From Hyaloscypha bicolor E (taxonomy: Eukaryota; Ascomycota; Leotiomycetes; Helotiales; Hyaloscyphaceae), in the NCBI RefSeq assembly GCF_002865645.1, contig NW_020194600.1:496001-560000 (forward strand): a stretch of 64,000 nt of DNA. Reading direction: 5' to 3'. The notes under the pieces are model-generated. The model was not told where the DNA came from. It saw nothing but the letters and a program-made list of their open reading frames with translations, and searched no databases. Numbering within the stretch: position 1 is the first letter of the stretch; every line of letters begins with the position of its first letter. Position numbers and translations under genes: made by a program. Shown here piece by piece: positions 22,505 through 33,963 of the stretch.

Positions 22505-25500
22505 TTACGTCAACAAAAAATGTACATCTGAGACCCTGTCTACTTCCTTGTATCGCCAGAGCCTCATCTTCATATCTCCCGAGGCTGTTGCAAATGTTCT
22601 GCCTGTGGGGTCTGCTGCTATGCCGATGACACTATTCTTGTGGCCTTTCAATATCATGCTGCATTTCCCCGTGTTCGGGTCCCATAAGCGAACAAACCTA
22701 TCTTTAGATCCGGAGAGTATCCGTCGATCGTCACACGTTGCCGTGGCATGCAAAGCAAAGTCCTAAACAAGTGTAAGCAGATTTATCTTGTTCGGTGATG
22801 AAGTTGCTCACCGAATGCCCTAGAAGCGTTTTGTAAGGACCAATGCTCTGTTCAGCAGAGAGAGGGTACTCATATGGCTCATCGTTGGCCCTGCAAAGTT
22901 TCGTGATGTCCCATATCATAATAGCATTATCAAGACCTGCTGTGACAATTTGCGTGCCCCTTTCCATGAAGCTCAATCCGTACACTGAGTCGGTGTGGCC
23001 TTTGAGAGAAGCAATGAGTTGACTAGTGTTGACATCCCAAATATAGGCACATTTGTCGAGGCTAGTAGCAGCTACGAGTCTGGAATCAGGTGATATTCCA
23101 ACACACGACAGCCCATGTTCAGTTCTGAACGTGTTGAGACAGTAACCCATGGGAAAGGCCCACATTTTGATTGTCTTGTCGCCACTGCAGGAAGCGACAA
23201 GGGAATTGTCGTTGCTAACATCAACGGAGTAGGGATCGCTCTCGTGCCCAAGGAGTTGTTGCGTTACGGCGCAAAACCCTTCATCGTTGATCGATCGTAT
23301 TTCAATGGCGTATTTTGCTTCCCAGCAGCTTACAAGGTGTCTGCCATCCGGACTGAAACGCACACCTCGACAGTAATTTCCCTTGCCAGACTGGGAATTT
23401 GGAGACTCTGATATGCAGAGGATTTTACCACTAGCCACATCAAAAATTTGGCAGGCATTATTGCAGCCCGTTGCCAAGTATCTTCCGTCCTTAGAGAAGC
23501 TAACACAAGTAACTACAGACGTGTGCTGGAAGGTGTAATGTAATTCTACATCAACACGAATAGAAGAAGTGGGGTCAAAAAGGGCAAGCCAGTCATCTTC
23601 GACCCCTAATCTTCTCTGCCAAGCAATAATATCGGCACCACCTGGAGTGTTTGTATTGAGATTAAACGACCTTTTCTCTCCAGACATGCCGCATATCGTC
23701 ATGATGTCATGGGAGAGTACACTTTTGGAATGGTCATCTTTCATTGTCCTTTCATCACTGTACCAAATTGAGCTTGCCATTGGACTTTTGCCATTGAGTT
23801 CGCTACGTGCAAGGCTGCTGTCTTTTCCCATATCAGGAATGACAAATTGTGGGGTTGTAGCTTCTCGTTCTTCGACAGGCGTGGCGTGATTTTTTGAGCG
23901 ATGCCGCATGAGCTCGCCCGCGCTGGAGAATCCTATGACTGAATAATGACAGGCCTCCAATGGACATCGAAATGCTCGTTGATGCTTCTTTTCGTGGGCT
24001 TCTTTCGTCGCTGGTGATGGGAATCCCTCGTGAAAAGCAAAGCATTGTATCCTGGAACACTTGAACCAGCCTCCAGGGTCACCGTAAAATGTAGAAAGTT
24101 CGACTCTTTTGGGATCATTCGATTGTAATTCGACCACAATCTTCTCGAAAATCGAGCGGCGTCTATCGAGTTGTTCTCGAAAATAAGATAAGTCTTGCTT
24201 GGCAGATGTGTTCTCGCTTTTCGTGAGTGCCTCCCATGCCATTTGAAGATCTGTTATCTGGCTGATCGTGCGGTTGGCTTTTTCCGACTCGCATGCCGTT
24301 GAGGCCGTGTTCGTGATTTCGCGAACTCCTTCTTGGCCCCGGGAATGAAAGTTCTTAAAGTTGTCGACTAGAAGTGACAATCGTTTGACAGCTTCCAAAT
24401 CATTACGAGTCTCTGCGTCAAAACTGGTCCGAAGGTACTCAAGCCAATATGCAGTTGCGAAATCTTGAAAAGAGTAATATCCTTGCCAAGCATAACTGGA
24501 TATCTCTTCATCGGTCAGATGTCCTTCAAAGCAGTGAAAGCACAAGTATTGCAGACATGTGCTTGCAATTTCCAGATCAGTAGTGCGAATATTAACGCGA
24601 GGCTCCATTTTAGGTCGAGATTGATCGAGAAGATAACTGTCATGTGTGAGTGGCTAATATGACAAATGCGGTCGTTTTCCGAATGACTCACGATCTTGCT
24701 GTGTGGTGCACTAGCTCTATTGCCCCACTCGACGATATCTCCACGAGAGACCCGCAGAGGTCTTTGATATCAACACCTCTTAGACGGCGACCTGGAAAAT
24801 CAACAATCTTGTTGTGAAGATCAATTGCGAATATTGATTGAACCTCGTGCCATTTCAGAGGTCGCTTGCAGCGCACAATCCAGGCTAGAATTCGCTCAGC
24901 TGCTAGACGTTGTTGAGCACCATTTGAGTGTATTTTACTGATGATTCGATCGTATCTATAGATTCATATTGTCAGTAAAGCCAATGAAAAGTCAAATTAT
25001 CTTACATGTCATATAGCTCAGTAGGGAACTGGCGAGGGTTAATTTCTTGCTCAAGCTGCTCGAGCGTCACTTGGCTTTTCAGGTGTTTCAACACTAGATG
25101 AGCGAAAAGGAACATCCCTAAGCAATGAATCGCGTTAGTAAGCGGTGCAAGCTGCCATCCCTGAGGGGTAACCAACCTTTGGACCTGTCAGTGACCAATT
25201 CGATAATATTTCTTTCAATCGACGTTGGGAGTTCGAGCTTGGCCTTGATTTTATTAGACTTCCTGCTGGCATAAGCTCGGATTGCTTCTTGGTGTTGAGA
25301 GGCATTGTTCAGTGACATCGTTGGCCTCTTGGCAAGAAATTTGCGTATATCCCCATCATCCTGACTCACTACGAGAAGTCGGATTCGTCCGGGACACTCT
25401 TCGGCTTCTAGGATGTCCATTAACCAAGACAGAATTTTCTTCTTTTCTTTTTTTTCGCATTCATCTAAGCCATCTATGACAATCCAAACTGGATCAGAGC

Positions 25501-26844
25501 CCTCCAAGGCATACCCGACAAGTTTTTTAAGAAACTCTAGGGTCTCTAAAGTAAGTTCGCTACTCGCAGAAACTTCTCCATGGATGTGTGATATAATGTC
25601 TGGATTGATTTGGATTAGCTGAGCAAGGAAGGCTTTTAGAACTGCCCTTAGCGAATTTTGATTTCGATCTTCGTACTTGCAGTAGAAGAAAATGAGAGGC
25701 TTGAGAGGCCCTGTTTCTGCAATCATTCGGGAGATGAGCACTGATTTTCCTGCTTCTAGTATCAATTCTGCTGCTTTGAATTTGTCTTCAATGAACTAGG
25801 TCTATCTAACCTGCACCAGGGATGCCTTTCAGCCAAAGAACGTCAGCGTCCAGGTCTTTAGAGTCAAGCCAAGCCGCCATCTTGCCATCTTTCAGTAACC
25901 AGAGTCCAAATTGTGGTTCCTTGGTCCAGTTCTTGGAGATATTTTCTTGATCGAGATTAAAGTTTGCGGGAGAAATCTTTTCGACGACGGATATTGCCTG
26001 CTTTTCTCGTTCCAGCTTTTCTGCGTTCAGGAATTGCTTTTCTTGTGCTTCTCTCTGCACTTGGTTCCGCTCAACTTCGATCAAAGATGCCTCCCGCTCA
26101 ATGTCTAGCTTATGCTGTTGGAGATTCTGAATAAGCCGATTGAAATGTGCATTGAAATTCTTCCATGCTGAGTGGAATAAATGCTTCCAGGCTATCAATG
26201 GTGTAAGAAGCGACACAACATGTTGATATCCACTCACATTTGCGTTTGAAAACGACCAATGCTCGCCGGTGAAACTCCAAAATATCTTGGTAGATTAATC
26301 CTAGGACTCGTTGCATTGCTGGATTCTGCGTAAAGAGCTTGTCGTATTGAAGCAATTGAGGTATTGTCTCTCCGATTTGTTCGTAGGCGTCTAACAAAAG
26401 GCTCAAGGACTCGGTCCAGTTTTTAGCGACCTATTCAAGAGTATCAGAGACCTAAATGAACAGCATCGCCACTGTGAGGCTCTTACTTGCAGTAAGAATT
26501 TCACCGGGCCCTGAAGAATAATTTGTAAGCCAACAAATAATTAATAGTCTCAACCGACAATACGATCGTGAACTTACCCAGACAAATGCAATAAACAAAG
26601 AGGCGTTTAAAAACACTTCAATTACGCTGCCATACTGTTCCATACCTTCTAGGAATGATTCTATACGTTTCATATTCTGCATTCTGCGCTCCGAGGCATG
26701 CTTTTTCTGTATCTCTAGAACGACATTGTGGACCTCGTCCAATGAAGTGAGTTCAAAATCCTCCTTCTCGCGATCACTCAAACCGATCTTGAATCGGTCC
26801 AAAGAACTGTAGAATATAGTGATAGGGAAGGTTTGGCTCGACAT
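22505..26844 (-). CDS. NLR (STAND) protein: N-domain, NACHT, 2 x C2H2, WD40; 1298 aa
   Basis: Nine exons: 26844-26578, 26510-26487, 26430-26238, 26191-25811, 25749-25177, 25117-25006, 24955-24692, 24636-22812 and 22762-22505. All joins keep frame. Residues 1-170 match the N-terminal domain common in fungal STAND proteins (Goodbye/DUF7708-like: DAYEQIGE, QDILEFHRRAL). A coiled linker (170-260) follows. NACHT has Walker A GIPGAGKS (284-291, cut by an intron) and Walker B VWIVIDGLDEC (376-386). Residues 590-611 carry the HHTARSYLL motif. Two CX4C...H..H fingers lie at 798-855. WD40 repeats of Tup1-like, non-identical type occupy about 979-1298. Family knowledge: cytosolic sensors for non-self or incompatibility that oligomerise on NTP binding. 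Ligand and output are unknown. All motifs appear intact. Confidence 0.85.
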
Positions 26845-27065
26845 TGTAACTGATGCAAAAGTGCTTGTTCTTCCTGTGCCAAGATAGATGGGAATAATCG
26901 TGATACCATTATTGTGCAAGATCCTGCCCGCGCTTGTAGGAAAATCTCGACTATTTCTTGGTGCCTGAAAGTGCGCCTCGCCGGGGCTAACTCGTAGGCT
27001 GGCTTGAAGTGTGTTTGCTTTTGAGGGCTGCGTTGGATCGATCATATAGGCTGGGGGCTGTGCAT

Positions 27066-27789
27066 TACGGAAAGCCGTAAGGATCAAGTGATCAAGCGAT
27101 TTTCGAATCCGGTTTTCGACTTTCAATGTCTGATTTGTGGCACGTGCGCACCCTACCAAAAATCGCAAACACCACATATTACGCCTATATACTATACCCT
27201 CTCCCTGTGCCTCTATTACTACTTTAAATATTTACTTTCTTTAATTCTTCTCTCTCTCTCTTTCTCTCTCTCTATATATATATGGATAAGAGAGGGGGCT
27301 TATGGGGGGAAAGGGGGAGGAAGCGAGGGGACTAACCAAGAATTTATGTCGCTAAATTTTTAGTACCTATAGCCTGTAACTTAGCGATCGTAGCCCTAAA
27401 ATTTAGCGATAAGTAGCCTATAATTATAGGGCTTCCTTTTCCTTGCGAGTCGCATGCCTCGAAGCTCGCTTTTCGCTTTTCGTTTTTCACTTTTCGCTTT
27501 TCACTTTTCACTTTTCACTTTTCACCTGCTCACTTGCCCTCCCATCCCACCCCCCACCCCCCATCTACCCCTCACCTCTTACCCATCTCTTATATATATA
27601 TATATATATAAATAAAAATTAAAGAGAGAGTAATATTTTAATTAATAATAATGGATAGAGGCACAGGGAGAGGGGGCGTAGTATGTGGGCGATTTTTGGT
27701 GGGGTGCGCACGTGCCACAAATCAGACATTGAAAGTCGAAAACCGGATTCGAAAATCGCTTGATCACTTGATCCTTATGGCTTTCCGTA
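27066..27789. mobile_element. MITE/foldback element with about 100-bp inverted repeats
   Basis: The sequence from TACGGAAAGCC at 27066 matches the reverse complement of the sequence ending at 27789 over about 100 bp with only two differences, both transitions; weaker similarity runs on to about 160 bp. Both ends abut TA, as expected for a Tc1/mariner-type TA target duplication. The interior has no transposase: it holds CT and AT microsatellites, a G-rich patch and a 7-bp CTTTTCA tandem (27468-27524). The element lies between the divergent NLR and SNF2 genes. Confidence 0.85.
27468..27524. repeat. 7-bp tandem CTTTTCA/CTTTTCG inside MITE
   Basis: Eight or so imperfect heptamers on the plus strand, followed by C-rich low-complexity DNA. 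This is the central unique part of the MITE. Confidence 0.75.
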
Positions 27790-27937
27790 GTGCATGCATT
27801 AACCAGGGGTCTTTCGTCGAACCAATTCATTGTGCGACAGACTGGGAAAAGACATTTCGAACACTACATCCAATCCTAAGAATGTTTTTATAAGTTTTTG
27901 TATTCTTTCTCAATCTCCTGAAAGTTTGCAATGAACG

Positions 27938-30900
27938 ATGAGTGGCAGCCCCTCTGAGCCAGCACGACACCTGAAGCGCACCAAGCAAAACGAGGCTGAA
28001 GATTCCAAGGTCTTAAAGATTGCCCGGCTGGCACCAGATTATGAGCGTCTTGTCGACTCCAGCGCAAGGTATGCCTAACTGTGCTCTATCTGGAATCTCC
28101 AAGAAATGACTTCCCACAGTATTGAGATCCAGGAGGCTCGGGTCCCAAAGCGGGCTACTTCGCCTGAGAATACTTCAGACCTTCTATTTTTGACCGAAGG
28201 TTTTAAACGCTATTTTCTCATGAATTCACAAATGAGGCTCACAAACACTGCCAGGTGAATCCTCGTACGCATCTGAACAAACGGCACGTGATATTACAAA
28301 ATCACGGGATTCGCTCCAGTCTCTGGATGAGGTTAAGACCGGTACTTCTTTGTTGAAGGCGGCTAGCATCAACACAGGACCGAGTGTTACTGAAAATGCT
28401 GAACTCTCACCTGAGATATGCTTAGGCATGGTACAGATTAAGCACCCATTCTGTTCCGAACTTTCATGCATTGTTAATTGGTCTAGATATTCGGGGCCAA
28501 GGCTGCGTATGTTGACGGAGCCTCACTTGATGAGACCTGTTTCAAAAATGTGCTCATTGGAGACCCCCAATATATCAGACTAAAGCTGCTATTGAAGAAT
28601 AACTGTCACTTCTTGTGCTTTGATTTTTCCGACGTCGGTATTGCAGTGCTCGACACTCGGACTTCAGCCGTCCTTCAAAGGATTGAGACTATCTGTCCAA
28701 CGCAGCTTTACGTATTTAAAGATGAGTCTCCAGCACCCAGTATTGACCAACAAGGAGATCAGAGTTTTTCTCGACAGCACATACTCCATCTTGTCATTGA
28801 TATATACAGTCCTAGGAGGTTCGCAGAAGCCATCGGGAAGGAACTTTCAAAGGTTTATTTCTATCTCCAGCACCCATATCGACCCGACAAGTCTAGACTA
28901 TATGAGAATCCTCACGAGTTTAAGTCCAAGAGGCAGGCACCTGGATACATACCTGGAAAGCCGGAACTCTTGTCACAGCAATCATTACCATATATTCAGA
29001 CACCCACGGCGGACCTCCCAAAGGAAGAACGACAAGCTTCGCTCGTCGAGCAACTTCTACAAACACAGGTGCAAAACCAAACAATTCAGCAAAGTGACCC
29101 TGATTCCCGCATAACGACGAATTTACTCCTCCATCAGAAACAAGCGCTGTATTTCATTCTGCAGCGAGAAAGAGGTATCATTAATAGCGGCTTATCTCTG
29201 TGGAAAACCGAGGGTACGGAACACCGGCCGTACTATCGACACTCTATCCACGACTTTAGAACGGTGAAACTCCCAGAGGACAATCGTGGAGGACTTCTTG
29301 CGGACGAGATGGGGTTGGGCAAGACATTATCTCTGATCTCAGCAATTGTAACGTCACTTGACGATGCAAAAACTTATTCATGTCTACACCAGCAAAAGAA
29401 TAGAGTAAACGCTGCTCGAAAAAGTCGTGCCACCTTGGTCATTGCGCCGTCTACAGGTCTGAAGAGTCCCCCATCAGAGCTGTCGCATATCTGACCATCT
29501 ATTTCAGTCCTGCTCGACGGATGGTTGACAGAAATAAAAAGGTACGGTCCTTGGAAACTCACAAATCTGTCTAATACAGAATTAGCCATGTTTTTGAAGG
29601 AACGCTAAATGTGTACCTGTATCACGGCCAAGGAAGGCAGTCAGACGTGGAACATCTCCTTGACTATGACATTGTTCTGACGACATATGCGACAATTTCA
29701 GCCGAGCACAGCAAAGCATCGCCACCTCTTCAGCAACTGGAATGGTTTCGTATAGTTTTAGATGAGGGTATGTTTGCGGGGTGTTCTTAAGATACAACTA
29801 CTAACAAGCACGAAGCTCACTTTATTCGAAATTCCTCTACCAAACAGTTCCAAGCAGTTTGTAGACTCAAAGCGCAGCGCCGCTGGTGCTTGTCCGGCAC
29901 CCCGGTGCAGAATTCCCTCGAAGATCTGGGATCACTTATGCAATTCCTTCGAGTTCCTTTTCTGGACAGGAAAGCCGACTTTAAGAGACATATCATTTCT
30001 CCTCTTTTAACGGGAAAGTCGGAATCAACCTTGAATCTTCGTCTGCTTCTGGATGCTATTTGCTTGCGGAGAATGATGTCGATACTGAACCTTCCCAAGA
30101 CTCGTTACCAAACGCAGCGCGTAACACAATCGCCAGAGGAGAGAAATCTGTATGATGAGATTCTGCAGAAATCGCGAGAGGAGATTGAGCTTGCCGTATC
30201 TAGCAAGAACTCAGGGACGGCTTACAGTAGTATCTTGAGAGCGATTCTTCGCACAAGAATGCTTTGTGATCATGGCACTTTTCTCAAAGCAGCTAGCAAG
30301 AGCAGGCTAGTCTCTCCGTCGATCGATAATGGAGACATTCTTTCTGAGTTGCAGGAAGGTGACAGGGGTATTTCTCTCAAGCTTCTTCGTCTATCTCAAC
30401 ATAATCCAGGGACTCACTGAAACTACAGGATTAGACCAACTTTCACCACACTTAACCTCGAACAGAGATGATCCGTGGCAAATGGATATTGATACACCTC
30501 ACCGCCCAAGTCATGATCTTTTGCTCCCGAGCTCCGAAACGCTCCAACGTGGACATTCAACAAAACTCCTGGCACTTGTGAAAAATCTCAGAAGTGAAGG
30601 ACTGGAAGTCAAGAGGTGCACCGACTCGTCTAGATGCAAGTACACCTCTAACAGATTAATAGCATTGTCTTCTCCTGTTGGAAAACAACACTTGATCTCG
30701 TAGAGCCCCTGCTTCGGTCAAACAATCTGACATTCATACGCATCGATGGCAATGTCTCCGGATCTGGACGAGCTTCTCTAGTGAACAAATTTCAAACTGA
30801 TCCCAGAATCAAGATCATACTTATGACGACAGGCACGGGCGCCGTTGGGTATGAATTTCTCTCCAATTTCAATGCATGCGCTGACAAAGCGAACAGTCTC

Positions 30901-31269
30901 AACCTTACCATCGCCACCCAAGTACACATACTAGAGCCACAATGGAACCCATCCATAGAATCCCAGGCTATTGGACGCACGCTTCGGCTAACGCAAAAAG
31001 ATGTCGTGACGGTAACACGATATATTACCGAAAATACGATTGAAGAGGTACGTACATCAAGGAAGAAATTTTGATTTCAAAACTGAAATGGTACAGCAAG
31101 TTCAAGATAGGCAGAGCAAAAAGTTGGAGTTGGCAGAGCTCACATTAAATCAAGATATGGGGTCAGAAGATCAGATGTCGCAGCGGCTACAAGTAAGTCT
31201 ACCTCCAGCATCCTGAACTTGACAGTCAGCTGATTAACTTAGAACCTTCGATCCCTCTTGCGCGTGTAA
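27938..31269 (+). CDS. SNF2-family ATPase, Rad5/HLTF-like without RING, 922 aa
   Basis: Twelve exons: 27938-28068, 28120-28199, 28255-28430, 28487-29456, 29508-29541, 29580-29767, 29816-30358, 30429-30615, 30663-30848, 30897-31047, 31097-31192 and 31243-31269. Every join keeps frame. Motif I ADEMGLGKT is at about residue 401-409, motif II VLDEAH near 525, motif III SGTPVQNS near 560, motif IV around FRINGNV-like FIRIDGNVSGSG, and motif V TGTGAVGLNLT. Motif VI reads QAIGRTLRLTQ where the family has R-x-H-R-x-G-Q, so His and Gly are replaced. The RING finger that Rad5/HLTF proteins carry between motifs III and IV is absent. Nuclear DNA translocase by family; target unknown. It may be functionally altered. 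Start: the ATG 7 bp upstream gives only eight codons before a stop. Confidence 0.82.
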
Positions 31270-32984
31270 AATCGGTCCTAAGAATTCGTTAAGGCTAAAA
31301 TAGTGACACTGGGTGTAAGATTAGCGAACTCAGGTTGAGTGTTTAACTGAAAGCATGTTTTACAGATGAATTCGGTGATCGCTTTGCTGAGTTAGAAGGA
31401 ACAAAGTCCACTTATGACCCAGAAATGCAATGCTTCACCTCGTTGTGAGTTCACGAAAGTACAGGTATCTTCTAAAATCCTGTCCAAACTTATCGAAGAC
31501 CCGAATCTTTTATTTCTTTCACAGTGTGCCTCATTACGCTCTTTGTATCCACAGCCTGCGCAGCTCCTGTTGGCAGGGAAAGGCATGCACGTGTCGACAT
31601 CTCTCGATGACTGCTCCTGAAGCTTCCAGATGCAGAGCTTGATACAAGTCAAATTATTTTCATGAATAACTAGAGAATAGTCTAAAAAGTGGCTGAACCC
31701 TCGCGCAGAATATTCCGAGAGCAGGAATATTCCACGCAAGTTCTCAGTCGCATCCCATAATATTCCCACCAGCAAAATGTGCTACCTAAAGCGTCAGCTG
31801 CATCTCAGAGTATTCTGTCAGTAAAATATTCTACCCGATATATTAGCTGATATGAGTTCAAACAACATATAACTGTCACTAATTCTACGCGTTAAAACTA
31901 TGATCTACCTGCCTCTTTCCTGAGTAAGTACATAAAAATGTCTTGCCGAATGGCTTTCCCTAGTGATGGTGCCGAATCTCTAGATCGCTCCCGTGAAACA
32001 GCGCGCCTAGGCCGCTGGGCGTGGCCCTGGTCAGGCTAGAGAACCTTTCATACCAAGCAGTAACAGAAGGAAAGCTGGTCGGATCAAACCGCCTTGCGCT
32101 CCTACCTTAACTGGAGCCTTCGCTTCGGTCTTAATTGCTCGCGAGACTGACGCTCAATAAATGGGAAGGTCCTGTCTTAATCGATGGTGCGTTGGCCTTT
32201 TCCCCATAGATGCCAGCGCGTTTGTCCTCTACTTTCCGACACTTCCTTAACGCTATGAGCTCAATAGAACTGGGCCCTCTTATTCTTCTCCCGTTCCATA
32301 TATTTCTGAAGCAAGTTGTCTCCGGCCTATTTACTTTCTACTCAACCCCGAAGGTCTGTACGCCATGTCCAAATAGGATTTCCTTCTTTCCGCTCGCACA
32401 GAGCGTAGATTACAGGTCATTTCGGGGGCTCCGATCCACAGGATTTGGCGGCAGTACAGAGGATATTGACAAACTCAATTTTCCGAGTCCTCCCGCCAAC
32501 CGCCATCGGATGACTGCAGTTTAGGTACGCGTCCACAGTATTCTTAGTAAAGTCTTGCAAGCAAGTATATTAATATGACGACAGGCTTGTGCCCCAGTAG
32601 CCGCAAAAAGCTGTCCACCGTGAACTCTGCCTTTCTTGTCGCTCTTTCTGAAATATTTGAATTTGTGTCCCGTAATCATCCCCCCTCCTTCAGTAAAGTC
32701 CGGGTTTCCTTCATTCCATCTAGTGAGTATGTGTCTTTATCCAAAGATTTGTTGTCACTCAGATGTCTATGGAGACTGTTTGACGCTGAACGGGCTGATG
32801 CGGCGGTTAGACTTTCTGATCAGGGGCACGCTAACGACTAGCTATCCTATGTCCAAGGCACCATAGAGTCAGCCCAGAGTATGCGTCCAGACTGTACTTC
32901 TGAAAGCTTTTAGCGGTAATTTCCCAGTACTTAAACTGAGGATGGAAATCTACCCGATTCAACCACACAGTGCCTTACCGGCCC
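31270..32984. other. gene-poor region with decayed sequence
   Basis: There is no intact gene here. 31709-31835 holds repeated AATATTC motifs. 32170-32870 has frames broken by stops that could be the 5' part of the NACHT relic that follows, but I cannot align them to a family. Confidence 0.4.
31709..31835. repeat. clustered AATATTC motifs with imperfect 50-bp duplication
   Basis: AATATTCC occurs at 31709, 31726 and 31759, and related ATTCT copies at 31812 and 31828. The stretch TATTCCCACCAGCAAAATGT around 31761 recurs in altered form (TATTCTGTCAGTAAAATATT) 50 bp later, each followed by CTACC. Confidence 0.5.
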
Positions 32985-33855
32985 TGCGGCCGACATGGAA
33001 TATATCGAAAAAACTAAAGATATTCTCCTGACGGACTCGTACGTGTGGATTCTCAGCCTTCAAGATTTCATCGACTAAAGAGACGGGAAGGAAACCGGCT
33101 ACTGTGGATCAAAGGCGATATGGGCAAGGGGAAGACGATGCTTCTAATTGGCGTTATCAGGGAGTCCATAAAGTCACTTCCCGATTCCAGCCTCCAGTCC
33201 TACAACCTTTTTTCTTTTGTTAGGCGATCGATACAAATTTGGATAACGCCACTGCGTTACTGAGAGGCCTGATTTACCAAACGTTTGTTTAGTGACCCTC
33301 TCTTCCCTTGCACGTCCGCAGACAGTACGACAAGGCAGGACTAAAGCTATTCGAAGGCAGCAATGCATTCGTCTCTCTGTCCGGTATCCTCACCTATATG
33401 CTGCGGGATCCGGGCCTAAATCACACTTACTTAATAGTGGATGCTCTTAACAAATGACAGACTGGACTAGAGCAACTTCTCAACCTCATCGTCCGCATTT
33501 TATCCGACTCAAATGGCTTATATTTAGTTGGTACAGACTTGATACAGAAGAGCGATTGCGCCTTAAAAAGGGCAAGTTAGAGCTCGATCTTGAAGAGAAT
33601 GTGCAGAATCAAGTCTTGCACGCCGTTGACTCCTACATTGACCATAAAGTTATGGAACTGGCCCGACTGAAAAACTACGACGCCAAGCTTTAAGCTAATA
33701 TGCAGGGCTATTTCCAGAATAACTCGTATGGCACGCTCATATGGATGGCTTTGGTTTGCAAACAGCTAGCAGACCCAAAGGCCCGACGCTGCAAAACACT
33801 TTTTTACTCTCAAGTAGGGGGATCTCCTCTAGGTCGATGTCCTGAAATAGCCTGA
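32985..33855 (+). pseudogene. NACHT-domain NLR pseudogene
   Basis: Fragments in different frames follow the order of a fungal NACHT protein. First MEYIEKTKDILLTDSYVWIL; then RLLWIKGDMGKGKTMLL with an intact Walker A (GDMGKGKT, about 33110-33140). Next is LLRGLIYQ; then QYDKAGLKLFEGSNAFVSLS, YLIVDAL at the Walker B position (about 33430), then VDSYIDHKVMELARLKNYD and LIWMALVCKQLADPKA. At least four stops and several frame changes separate them, and the Walker B acidic run is broken. No N-domain or C-terminal repeat region is recognisable. It is a dead member of the HET-E/NWD-like class, not a copy of the intact NLR upstream. Confidence 0.75.
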
Positions 33856-33963
33856 CGTACTCAAGAAGACCCGAGAAATGGATAACCATCCGAGTTATTA
33901 TTCGAAGAAGTTAATTTCTTTGAGGTTTGGTACCATAGAGATAACGATCGACGTAAGAGCATC

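Noticed and set aside
27471..27560. CRISPR-like short repeats
   Set aside because: The units are contiguous 7-mers without spacers in a eukaryotic genome; this is a simple tandem repeat.
27651..27893. 80-aa frame in the right arm of the MITE
   Set aside because: It is the mirror copy of the frame in the left arm and reflects the inverted repeat, not a gene.
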